A stretch of 5,226 nucleotides of DNA from Fischerella sp. GTDB taxonomy: Bacteria; Cyanobacteriota; Cyanobacteriia; Cyanobacteriales; Nostocaceae. Below, piece by piece: positions 1-3,720 of this stretch (its first letter is position 1; each line of letters opens with the position of its first letter). A program made the position numbers and the translations under genes. The notes below the pieces were generated by a model that did no database searches, was not told the DNA's origin, and saw only the letters and a list, made by a program, of their open reading frames with translations. Location of the stretch: positions 1 to 5,226 of the forward strand of contig JANZYY010000401.1 of NCBI GenBank assembly GCA_026419705.1, written 5' to 3'.

Positions 1-92
1 GTAGCGTGGCTGACCACTGACCGAATCACGGTGTTAAGTCCTGGACAATCGCCGCCACTTGTAAGAATACCAAGACGTTTTCGTGCTTTCAT
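1..92 (-). CDS. pfkA: 6-phosphofructokinase, N-terminal fragment (runs off left edge)
   Basis: Only the first 30 codons are present. Read from an ATG at 92, the protein begins MKARKRLGILTSGGDCPGLN and continues TVIRSVVSHA. This is the first beta strand and nucleotide-binding glycine loop of the phosphofructokinase family (LTSGGDxPGLN at residues 10-20). By family knowledge the enzyme phosphorylates fructose 6-phosphate to fructose 1,6-bisphosphate in the cytoplasm, the committed step of glycolysis. The residues that separate ATP-dependent from pyrophosphate-dependent forms lie outside the window, so the phosphoryl donor is not settled; GGDCPG rather than GGDAPG occurs in several subclades. 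A GAGG Shine-Dalgarno at 103-106 sits 10 nt before the ATG and overlaps the stop codon of the upstream DUF2949 gene, which supports both the start and an operon. The family call is secure despite the short fragment. Confidence 0.9.
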   Translation of the reverse strand, partial: MKARKRLGILTSGGDCPGLNTVIRSVVSHA

Positions 93-107
93 GTTGGCTT
101 AACCTCA
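93..107 (-). promoter_or_regulatory. DUF2949-pfkA junction with SD and two in-frame stops
   Basis: Reading the minus strand, the junction is TGA GGT TAA GCC AAC and then the pfkA ATG. The two genes are in the same frame, separated by five codons of which two are stops. The SD core GAGG (103-106) overlaps the TGA, so ribosomes ending the small protein finish directly on the pfkA ribosome-binding site. Translational coupling is an inference from this spacing. Confidence 0.6.
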
Positions 108-299
108 AACATTCCCCTGCAACCAATCGAAAATCCGATCGAGTTGGTTTAATGTTACCAGCCCGTATTGCCACAGAATTATTGGTAACAAAGTTGGAGT
201 CTGCTCTGGATGTCGCAATGCTAATTGCAGATCGGTGTCGGGAATTGCTAAATCCTCTTGCAAAAAACTGAGGAATTGTGCAAGTGTCTTTGGTTCCAT
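105..299 (-). CDS. DUF2949 family protein (small, cyanobacterial, function unknown)
   Basis: This is a 64-residue soluble protein beginning MEPKTLAQFLSFLQEDL, with a core of LRHPEQTPTLLPIILWQYGL and a C-terminal helix ending FDWLQGNV. I recognise the pattern as the cyanobacterial DUF2949 family: a short amphipathic helix, a HPEQxxxLLPxxLWQYGL block, then a helix containing LDxIFDWL. The function is unknown. There is no signal peptide or membrane segment. I chose the ATG at 299 over an in-frame GTG at 308 because GAGAGG lies 8 nt upstream of the ATG, whereas the GTG overlaps that Shine-Dalgarno. The gene precedes pfkA by 12 nt in the same orientation, so the two are probably co-transcribed. 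A link to glycolytic control is only a guess from position. Confidence 0.85.
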   Translation of the reverse strand: MEPKTLAQFLSFLQEDLAIPDTDLQLALRHPEQTPTLLPIILWQYGLVTLNQLDRIFDWLQGNV

Positions 300-326
300 A
301 CTTGCCACCTCTCTTTTGGCAATATA

Positions 327-338
327 TTGAGGTTAAGC
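327..338. repeat. 12-bp inverted repeat partner of 97-108
   Basis: TTGAGGTTAAGC at 327-338 is the exact reverse complement of GCTTAACCTCAA at 97-108, so the two copies face each other across the DUF2949 gene. The core CTTAACCT resembles the 8-bp units of the cyanobacterial Pho box (PhoB/SphR), but a functional Pho box has tandem units and I see only one here. In a 5-kb window one such 12-mer pair could arise by chance. Confidence 0.4.
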
Positions 339-339
339 T

Positions 340-358
340 ACAAATCTGAGGAATTTGT
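340..358 (-). promoter_or_regulatory. Perfect 6-bp dyad upstream of the DUF2949-pfkA pair
   Basis: ACAAAT (340-345) and ATTTGT (353-358) form an inverted repeat with a 7-nt spacer, 41-59 bp upstream of the DUF2949 ATG, in the zone where a promoter or operator would lie. A TATATT hexamer occurs closer to the gene (321-328 on the minus strand) but has no good -35 partner. The dyad is visible; a regulatory role is inferred. Confidence 0.25.
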
Positions 359-420
359 GAGGATTTGATGAGATTATGTTTATTTTTATTTTAAAAATTA
401 GTCACAAACACCCCAGGTTT

Positions 421-464
421 AGTTCGAACTGGTTTGAACTTGGAGCAAAGAATACAAAGAATAC
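421..464. repeat. Adjacent short tandem duplications (10-mer x2, 9-mer x2)
   Basis: AGTTCGAACT (421-430, itself a perfect palindrome) is followed directly by GGTTTGAACT (431-440), 8 of 10 positions identical. A few bases further on, AAAGAATAC occurs twice in exact tandem (447-455 and 456-464). The first pair could also be read as an operator-like dyad, CGAAC-TG-GTTTG. Both are direct observations; replication slippage is the simplest explanation. Confidence 0.6.
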
Positions 465-467
465 TAA

Positions 468-593
468 ATAGATTTAATTCACATCTTGCACGACGCGCGC
501 AACAACCCCGAGACAGAGCATCCAAATCCTCCTTACCAGCGAGAATTAGAGCCAGAGGATCTTACTGAGAACGGTGGAAGAAATCGGATTTAA
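468..593 (+). pseudogene. Coding remnant or small ORF lacking an ATG start
   Basis: An open frame runs from just after a TAA (465-467) to the TAA at 591-593. Its last 25 residues have a protein-like composition: EHPNPPYQRELEPEDLTENG then GRNRI, acidic, proline-rich and hydrophilic. There is no ATG in frame; the only usual alternative start is TTG at 486-488, giving 35 residues, and no Shine-Dalgarno precedes it at a suitable distance. I therefore read it as the 3' end of a small gene whose start has been lost, or as a small gene with an unusual start. I do not recognise the family. On the opposite strand an AAGGAGG lies 6 nt before an ATG, but that frame stops after 15 codons. Confidence 0.3.
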
Positions 594-695
594 ACCCGTT
601 CAGTCTTCTTTGTGAAACGAAGATTAAAAAGGCGTCACCTCACTCGAAATCAACTCTGTTTTTCTAGCGCCAAAATCATTTGTGTGTAGGAGAAA

Positions 696-791
696 ATGGA
701 GCATAAAAGACGAGTGCTATTACTCAAGTTAATAGGCATGATATCATTACATCAGTGCTGCTGCACTTTAAGAAATTTTATATTTTTGTAA
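696..791 (+). CDS. Doubtful 31-codon ORF with SD-like sequence
   Basis: ATG at 696 follows AGGAG (688-692) with only 3 nt between them, shorter than usual. The predicted 31-residue peptide starts MEHKRRVLLLKLIGMISL, contains three consecutive cysteines (residues 21-23), and ends at TAA 789-791. A basic N-terminus followed by hydrophobic residues could be membrane-associated. It abuts the end of the minus-strand remnant and lies in decayed DNA, so chance is the more likely explanation. No family recognised. Confidence 0.12.
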   Translation: MEHKRRVLLLKLIGMISLHQCCCTLRNFIFL

Positions 792-1041
792 TTAGTCTTC
801 CTGCTCTAGTATTGCTTGTGCTTGTAAAAACTGTTGCTGACTTTGTTTACTGACCGTTAAATACTTGAGCTTGATTTCTGTTGATTTCCGTTAATTCCCA
901 ACTCGTAATGTTAGCTACGGCTGCAAATTGCTTTATCAAAGTTTCCAAATCAAAAGCGTCTTTGGTTGTTTGGAAAAATTCAAAAAACTTGAGAGCTACA
1001 ATCTCATTATCTCCCAGATATTTTTCAAAGTGATAATTTCC
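792..1041 (-). pseudogene. Frameshifted gene remnant of unknown family, start lost
   Basis: On the minus strand one frame is open for 64 codons after a TGA at 1044-1042. It reads like real protein (YLGDNEIVALKFFEFFQTTK, then DAFDLETLIKQFAAVANITS) and stops at TAA 849-847. Exactly where it becomes less protein-like there is a 10-bp tandem duplication (871-890). Removing one 10-bp copy moves translation into the frame that continues LKYLTVSKQSQQQFLQAQAI and ends LEQED at the TAA 794-792, for 79 codons in all. There is no ATG in frame, and TGA interrupts the 5' side, so the N-terminus is missing as well. It lies 45 nt downstream of the two-helix membrane protein gene on the same strand. The content is alpha-helical and soluble. 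I do not recognise the family. Confidence 0.55.
871..890. repeat. 10-bp tandem duplication causing a frameshift
   Basis: TTGATTTCTG (871-880) and TTGATTTCCG (881-890) are adjacent 10-mers with one mismatch. The next decamer, TTAATTCCCA (891-900), is a weaker third match. Ten is not a multiple of three, and the duplication sits at the switch point between the two open frames of the gene remnant, so it is the likely inactivating change. Confidence 0.7.
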
Positions 1042-1079
1042 TCAAACAGTTATTTGTATATCTGAAATTTCCTAAACAG
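1035..1079. repeat. Imperfect direct repeat beside the gene remnant
   Basis: AATTTCCTCAAACAG (1035-1049) and AATTTCCTAAACAG (1066-1079) match except for one inserted base, with start points 31 bp apart. The left copy covers the point where the remnant's reading frame is closed upstream (TGA 1044-1042), so the repeat marks the break at its 5' end. Confidence 0.5.
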
Positions 1080-1086
1080 AGCACGT

Positions 1087-1581
1087 TCAGCGCTTGTTGG
1101 GCTTTTGAAGAAGATTTTGAGTAGGACGCATCGCTTCTCGACCGAGAATAAACATTCCTGCTACGCCCAAGCAAACAAACCAAACGTATTGATACCAATA
1201 TTTTCCTATCTGCTCGACTGGTGTTAATTCTGGATGCAAGCTATTTAAGTAGAGTAGCAATAAAACAATCATCAGCGCTCCAAAGCCAACGAAACTTAAA
1301 CCAACGCGAATGCGTGCAGGTCGTAATTCCCAGTCGCTAATTTGCTCAAGGTCAATTTCTGCTAACTTTTTCAAAGATTCTTCTGCTAAAGAAGAAGCCA
1401 CTTGCAAATTATTACTTAGTTTAGGAGGTAAAATGGGCACTAGTGTTGTGACAGTCGGACGACGTAGCAAAGCCTCTGTATCTCTTAGTAATTCCAGTGG
1501 CTTACGAGAAATAGATGGCTGAGCGAATGTGATTTTTCGTGCCGCATTTTTGACATTTACTTCACCTTCAAAATCTATCAT
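1087..1581 (-). CDS. Two-helix membrane protein, function unknown
   Basis: With the start used here the protein has 164 residues. Residues 1-90 are soluble, with a conserved-looking proline-rich block LRRPTVTTLVPILPPKLSNN (about 39-58) and a charged helical segment (about 64-80). Two membrane helices follow, about 92-113 (VGLSFVGFGALMIVLLLLYL) and 130-147 (QYVWFVCLGVAGMFILGR), and a short basic tail. There is no signal peptide, so an N-terminal cytoplasmic domain with a C-terminal hairpin anchor is likely. I do not recognise a named family; it reads like a conserved cyanobacterial hypothetical. The start is uncertain: an in-frame ATG at 1596 adds MTKRH, but that ATG lies inside a heptamer repeat array and has only GAG upstream, while the ATG at 1581 has AAGAGG at 1585-1590, though only 3 nt away. 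It is divergent from hisD. Confidence 0.75.
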   Translation of the reverse strand: MIDFEGEVNVKNAARKITFAQPSISRKPLELLRDTEALLRRPTVTTLVPILPPKLSNNLQVASSLAEESLKKLAEIDLEQISDWELRPARIRVGLSFVGFGALMIVLLLLYLNSLHPELTPVEQIGKYWYQYVWFVCLGVAGMFILGREAMRPTQNLLQKPNKR

Positions 1582-1592
1582 ATGCCTCTTAG

Positions 1593-1616
1593 TCATTGGT
1601 CATTGCTCATTTGTCA
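1593..1616. repeat. Degenerate heptamer array TCATTGG
   Basis: TCATTGG, TCATTGC and TCATTTG follow one another (1593-1613), then a partial unit TCA. This is a short tandemly repeated repetitive sequence of the 7-bp class known from heterocystous cyanobacteria. It overlaps the alternative, longer start codon of the two-helix membrane protein, so those extra codons may be repeat-derived. Confidence 0.65.
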
Positions 1617-1644
1617 AAAGGTCACACTCAAGAGTCCAAAATGT

Positions 1645-1672
1645 TTGACTATTGACTATTGACTATTGACTC
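1645..1672. repeat. Heptamer array TTGACTA x4
   Basis: Three exact TTGACTA units and a fourth, TTGACTC, run in tandem from 1645 to 1672. The 7-bp unit and intergenic position fit the short tandemly repeated repetitive sequences of filamentous cyanobacteria. Each unit contains TTGACT, which is one base from the sigma-70 type -35 consensus TTGACA, so the array presents repeated -35-like hexamers upstream of hisD. Confidence 0.85.
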
Positions 1673-1687
1673 TTATTTAATTATTAC
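1659..1687 (+). promoter_or_regulatory. Possible hisD promoter using a heptamer unit as -35
   Basis: TTGACT of the third heptamer (1659-1664) is 17 bp from TATTAC (1682-1687), which matches the -10 consensus at 4 of 6 positions. This would give a leader of about 55-60 nt before the hisD ATG. The match is modest and other placements are possible; TTTAAT at 1677-1682 is a better -10 but sits 19 bp from the nearest unit. Confidence 0.25.
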
Positions 1688-1738
1688 TCCCGCTTTAAAC
1701 TAAATATTGACTGTAATACTGAAACGTTCGCTACTTCT

Positions 1739-1750
1739 GGGAGACTCTCC
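1739..1750 (+). promoter_or_regulatory. hisD ribosome-binding site within a short dyad
   Basis: GGGAG (1739-1743) lies 7 nt before the hisD ATG and fixes that start. The next bases make GGAG-ACT-CTCC, a 4-bp hairpin with a 3-nt loop that would pair the Shine-Dalgarno. The stem is weak, so any effect on translation is speculative. Confidence 0.6.
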
Positions 1751-3031
1751 ATGCAGCTATTGAAAACAACCGATCGGGATTTTTCTGATAGATTTAAAAC
1801 ATTTGTCAACGAGCGAAGAGAAGCAACGGTTGATGTCAGTGGTAAAGTACGAGAGATCCTCGCAGATGTGAAAGAGCGTGGTGATGAAGCGGTCAAGGAA
1901 TATACAAGTCGTTTCGACCACTACAGTCCCCAGTCTTTTCGTCTGAGCGATCGCTTTATTGCTGAGCAAGCAAATCAATGCTGCAATCATGTCAGAACAG
2001 CATTAGAAACTGCTGCTGCTCGCATTGCTGCTTTTCATCACAAACAACTACCGCAAAATATCGCCTACACCGATGAAGCAGGCGTGAAACTGGGTTTAAA
2101 TTGGGTAGCTTTATCTACAGTAGGTATTTACGTACCCGGAGGACGGGCAAGCTACCCCAGTTCTCTGTTAATGAATGCGCTACCTGCCAAAATTGCAGGG
2201 GTAGAACGAATTGTGATGGCGGTACCAATGCCTCGTGGTGAAATTAATCCTGCCGTATTAGCAGCTGCCCAAGTAGCAGGTATTACAGAAATTTACTGTA
2301 TTGGGGGGGCGCAAGCTATAGCAGCCTTAGCCTACGGTACAGAAACCATCGCCCCTGTCGATAAAATTGTCGGGCCTGGAAATGCTTACGTTGCTGAAGC
2401 CAAACGTCAAGTATTTGGTAGAGTTGGGATTGACAGTATCGCTGGTCCCTCAGAAATCTTAGTCGTAGCAGATAGCAAGAACAACCCGGAGTGGATTGCT
2501 TGGGATTTGCTCTCGCAAGCGGAACACGATCCCAGTGCTCAGTCAATTTTGATTACTGATTCAGAAACTTTTGCCGAAAAAGCGATCGCCGCAGTTGCAG
2601 AGATTCTCAAAACCTTGCCTACCAAAGAAGTGGCGAGTGCAAGTTGGGAAAAACATGGTGCGGTGATTCTTGTCAGCAATTGGCAAGAAAGTATTCCGCT
2701 ATTAAATCAACTAGCACCAGAACACGTGGAATTGTGCGTAGACGAACCACAATTGCTTGCCAGCCAAATTCGTTGTGCTGGTAGTATGTTTTTGGGACGC
2801 CACACACCAGAAGCAATTGGCGATTATGTCGGCGGTCCCAATCACGTGTTACCCACTGCACGTTCAGCTCGCTTTGCTTCCGGCTTGAGTATATACGATT
2901 TTATCAAGCGAATTACTTATTTGCAATGTGATGAACAAGCATTACGAACCATAGGCAAAGCAGCAATCACCCTTGCAGAAGCAGAAGGTTTGCCAGCTCA
3001 TGCTGGTAGTATAGCAGTGAGATTGTCTTGA
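1751..3031 (+). CDS. hisD: Histidinol dehydrogenase
   Basis: This is a complete 426-residue enzyme, close to the usual length of about 430. HisD is a zinc enzyme that oxidises L-histidinol to L-histidine in two NAD-dependent steps, the last reaction of histidine synthesis, in the cytoplasm as a homodimer. Visible signatures are VGIYVPGGRASYPSSLLMNA (124-143), GGAQAIAALAYGTETIAPVD (185-204), and the family motif from IVGPGNAYVAEAKRQVFG (206-223) to AGPSEILVVAD (231-241). Expected zinc ligands are Q256 and H259 (SQAEHDPSAQ), D358 (IGDYVGGPNH) and H417 (AHAGS); the catalytic pair is E324-H325 (APEHVEL). Nothing essential is missing. The N-terminus (MQLLKTTDRDFSDRFKTFVN) and core resemble proteobacterial-type HisD more than the MLRIITQ-type N-terminus I associate with another cyanobacterial HisD, so this may be one of two paralogs. 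No other his gene adjoins it, which is normal in cyanobacteria. Confidence 0.97.
   Translation: MQLLKTTDRDFSDRFKTFVNERREATVDVSGKVREILADVKERGDEAVKEYTSRFDHYSPQSFRLSDRFIAEQANQCCNHVRTALETAAARIAAFHHKQLPQNIAYTDEAGVKLGLNWVALSTVGIYVPGGRASYPSSLLMNALPAKIAGVERIVMAVPMPRGEINPAVLAAAQVAGITEIYCIGGAQAIAALAYGTETIAPVDKIVGPGNAYVAEAKRQVFGRVGIDSIAGPSEILVVADSKNNPEWIAWDLLSQAEHDPSAQSILITDSETFAEKAIAAVAEILKTLPTKEVASASWEKHGAVILVSNWQESIPLLNQLAPEHVELCVDEPQLLASQIRCAGSMFLGRHTPEAIGDYVGGPNHVLPTARSARFASGLSIYDFIKRITYLQCDEQALRTIGKAAITLAEAEGLPAHAGSIAVRLS
1947..1954. repeat. HIP1 octamer GCGATCGC (first of four)
   Basis: The palindrome GCGATCGC occurs at 1947-1954 and 2582-2589 (in hisD), 3172-3179 (intergenic) and 4359-4366 (antiporter gene). 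Chance would give far fewer than one in a window this size. This is the highly iterated palindrome of cyanobacterial genomes and is the best base-level clue to the host. Confidence 0.9.
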
Positions 3032-3053
3032 AGAGTCTTAGTGGTGGTTGGTG

Positions 3054-3070
3054 TTGTAGAGACGCTTCCT
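3054..3070. repeat. Half of a GTAGAGACG-type palindromic repeat
   Basis: TTGTAGAGACGCTTCCT resembles one arm of the dispersed cyanobacterial palindrome that reads GTAGAGACG, a short variable centre, then CGTCTCTAC. The second arm is absent here, so this would be a truncated copy. Identification is from memory of such repeats, not from a second copy in this window. Confidence 0.35.
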
Positions 3071-3074
3071 TGTC

Positions 3075-3098
3075 GATCGATGAGCTTTGATCGATGAG
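3075..3098. repeat. Direct repeat GATCGATGAG, period 14
   Basis: GATCGATGAG occurs at 3075-3084 and 3089-3098, separated by CTTT, 45 bp downstream of the hisD stop. It looks like a single tandem duplication event. Confidence 0.6.
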
Positions 3099-3204
3099 TT
3101 AGAAACATTAAATTATTTGTACTCCAATCAGGAATTACCCTTAAACGTGGTGATGTATTAGTAGGTCTCCAGCGATCGCCTTGTCAGTAGTTACACAATC
3201 ACCC

Positions 3205-3210
3205 AGGAGG
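3205..3210 (+). promoter_or_regulatory. Perfect AGGAGG Shine-Dalgarno
   Basis: AGGAGG is fully complementary to the 16S rRNA tail and sits 6 nt before the ATG at 3217, an ideal distance. It is the strongest ribosome-binding site in the window and is the main reason to accept the 39-codon frame as a gene. A second ATG at 3221 is out of frame and gives no comparable protein. Confidence 0.75.
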
Positions 3211-3216
3211 TTGGCG

Positions 3217-3336
3217 ATGGATGCTATTCTCATTACCATTTTGTTAGCAGCGTATATCATCGTCATGAAGAAGCAGATAAAACAAGTCGAGCCTTCTTCA
3301 GATGAAAATTATAGCGGATTAGTTGCTGAAAAATAG
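3217..3336 (+). CDS. 39-aa single-helix membrane microprotein, function unknown
   Basis: The predicted protein starts MDAILITILLAAYIIVMKKQ and continues IKQVEPSSDENYSGLVAEK. Residues 3-17 form one strongly hydrophobic helix. It is followed at once by K18, K19 and K22, which by the positive-inside rule places the C-terminal tail (about 22 residues, polar and partly acidic) in the cytoplasm and the short acidic N-terminus outside. The start is supported by a perfect AGGAGG 6 nt upstream. Size and layout resemble the one-helix subunits of cyanobacterial membrane complexes (photosystem, cytochrome b6f, NDH-1), but the sequence does not match PsbT, PsbX, PsbN, PetM, PetN or PsaM as I remember them, so I assign no function. 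It stands alone between hisD and the antiporter, 434 nt before the latter, so operon membership is unlikely. Confidence 0.6.
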   Translation: MDAILITILLAAYIIVMKKQIKQVEPSSDENYSGLVAEK

Positions 3337-3376
3337 TTTTTTTGGCATTTTTAGCCAGAATATAGTTTTTTTGTCA
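3333..3376. repeat. 15-bp direct repeat at and after the small-ORF stop
   Basis: ATAGTTTTTTTGGCA (3333-3347) and ATAGTTTTTTTGTCA (3362-3376) differ at one base and start 29 bp apart. The first includes the stop codon of the 39-aa gene. Between them TGGC (3343-3346) and GCCA (3354-3357) can pair as a short stem, with the second T-run (3366-3372) 8 nt beyond; this is at best a weak terminator. Confidence 0.55.
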
Positions 3377-3441
3377 GGGTAAAGCATTTGTGTCACAAAC
3401 GTGTAAGGGAGAACACAAGCCGAATTGCAAATGCTTTGCCC
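3377..3441. repeat. MITE-like long inverted repeat
   Basis: GGGTAAAGCATTTG (3377-3390) and CAAATGCTTTGCCC (3428-3441) pair along all 14 positions with one T:G wobble, around a 37-bp centre. The centre itself contains TTTGTG-T-CACAAA and GTGT...ACAC dyads. The arms resemble GGGCAAAGCATT-type dispersed repeats that I recall from Nostocales genomes. The flanks carry similar sequences (TTTTTTGTCA before, TTTTATGTCA after) but no clean target duplication. It encodes nothing, so a non-autonomous element is the likeliest reading; a structured RNA or transcription attenuator is the alternative. It is not a classical terminator because the loop is long and no T-run follows. Confidence 0.55.
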
Positions 3442-3500
3442 GATATTTTATGTCAAAATTGAACAGCGGTAGAGCTTTGCGTCAAATCGTAGCCTTTTTA

Positions 3501-3541
3501 AACGCAGAGTAACGCGAAGTAAGCGCACAGGAGCGCAGAGT
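3501..3541. repeat. Decamer array of the GCGCAGAG type
   Basis: The four consecutive decamers are AACGCAGAGT, AACGCGAAGT, AAGCGCACAG and GAGCGCAGAG, followed by T. They share a degenerate (A)CGCAGAGT core at 10-bp period. Similar arrays are common between genes in filamentous cyanobacteria. Confidence 0.65.
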
Positions 3542-3552
3542 CTTTCCAATGA

Positions 3553-3576
3553 GAATTCATTACGAATTCGTATAAT
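3553..3576 (+). promoter_or_regulatory. TATAAT box overlapping an EcoRI-type dyad
   Basis: A perfect -10 hexamer TATAAT (3571-3576) follows two GAATTC sites (3553-3558 and 3564-3569). The second site is the core of the 10-bp palindrome ACGAATTCGT (3562-3571), which touches the -10. No convincing -35 lies 16-18 bp upstream and there is no TGn extension, so activity would probably need an activator. The nearest downstream gene is the antiporter, about 195 nt away. Confidence 0.35.
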
Positions 3577-3720
3577 ACTTTACTAAGTCAGCGGAAATGA
3601 AATTAGCTCTGTAAATATGTATATGGAAAGTTGTGTTGATTTGCGCTAATCTATTCAATTACTTGTCTAAAACGAAAGTCTAAATTGTTTCTATTTTGCC
3701 CCAATCGTGACTTTGATGTC

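Larger units (their letters stand above)
309..1086. other. Long, mostly non-coding, decayed intergenic region
   Basis: There is no intact long reading frame on either strand here. It holds promoter DNA for the DUF2949-pfkA pair at the left, short tandem duplications (421-464), a plus-strand coding remnant (468-593), a small dyad after that remnant (AGTCTTC 602-608 with GAAGATT 619-625, no T-run, so not a good terminator), a doubtful 31-codon ORF (696-791) and a frameshifted minus-strand gene remnant (792-1041). The mixture of remnants and fresh small duplications suggests a decaying region rather than a regulatory one. No tRNA, transposase or CRISPR repeat is visible. Confidence 0.7.
3032..3216. 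other. hisD to small-ORF intergenic region
   Basis: There is no coding frame here. The region holds a fragment of a GTAGAGACG-type repeat (3054-3070), a 14-bp period duplication (3075-3098), one HIP1 site (3172-3179) and the Shine-Dalgarno of the next small gene (3205-3210). A weak promoter candidate for that gene is TTGATC (3087-3092), 16 bp, TAAATT (3109-3114), matching consensus at 4 of 6 in each box. No hairpin with a T-run follows hisD. Confidence 0.6.

Noticed and set aside
83..271. 62-codon plus-strand frame across pfkA/DUF2949
   Set aside because: It lies antisense to the well-supported DUF2949 gene and pfkA start, has no Shine-Dalgarno and no recognisable protein pattern.
421..440. 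LexA-like operator from the GTTCGAAC/GTTTGAAC pair
   Set aside because: The half-site spacing (2 bp) does not fit known LexA boxes and no SOS-type gene is adjacent.
511..545. Minus-strand ATG with AAGGAGG 6 nt upstream (near 521)
   Set aside because: The Shine-Dalgarno match is excellent but the frame stops after 15 codons, so it is most likely coincidental.
1310..1522. 70-codon plus-strand frame
   Set aside because: It is a shadow of the two-helix membrane protein gene on the minus strand; its composition (Ser-rich, low order) is typical of an antisense frame.
1593..1672. CRISPR-like repeats
   Set aside because: The repeats are contiguous 7-mers with no unique spacers and no cas genes nearby; they are short tandem repeats.
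1684..1990. Minus-strand frames of 70 and 77 codons at the 5' end of hisD
   Set aside because: Both are antisense to hisD, whose identity is secure, and neither resembles a protein family.
2316..2861. Minus-strand frames of 76 and 62 codons inside hisD
   Set aside because: They are antisense shadows of conserved hisD motifs.
3337..3376. Rho-independent terminator after the 39-aa gene
   Set aside because: The TGGC/GCCA stem has only 4 bp plus a wobble and the T-run is 8 nt beyond it; too weak to call.
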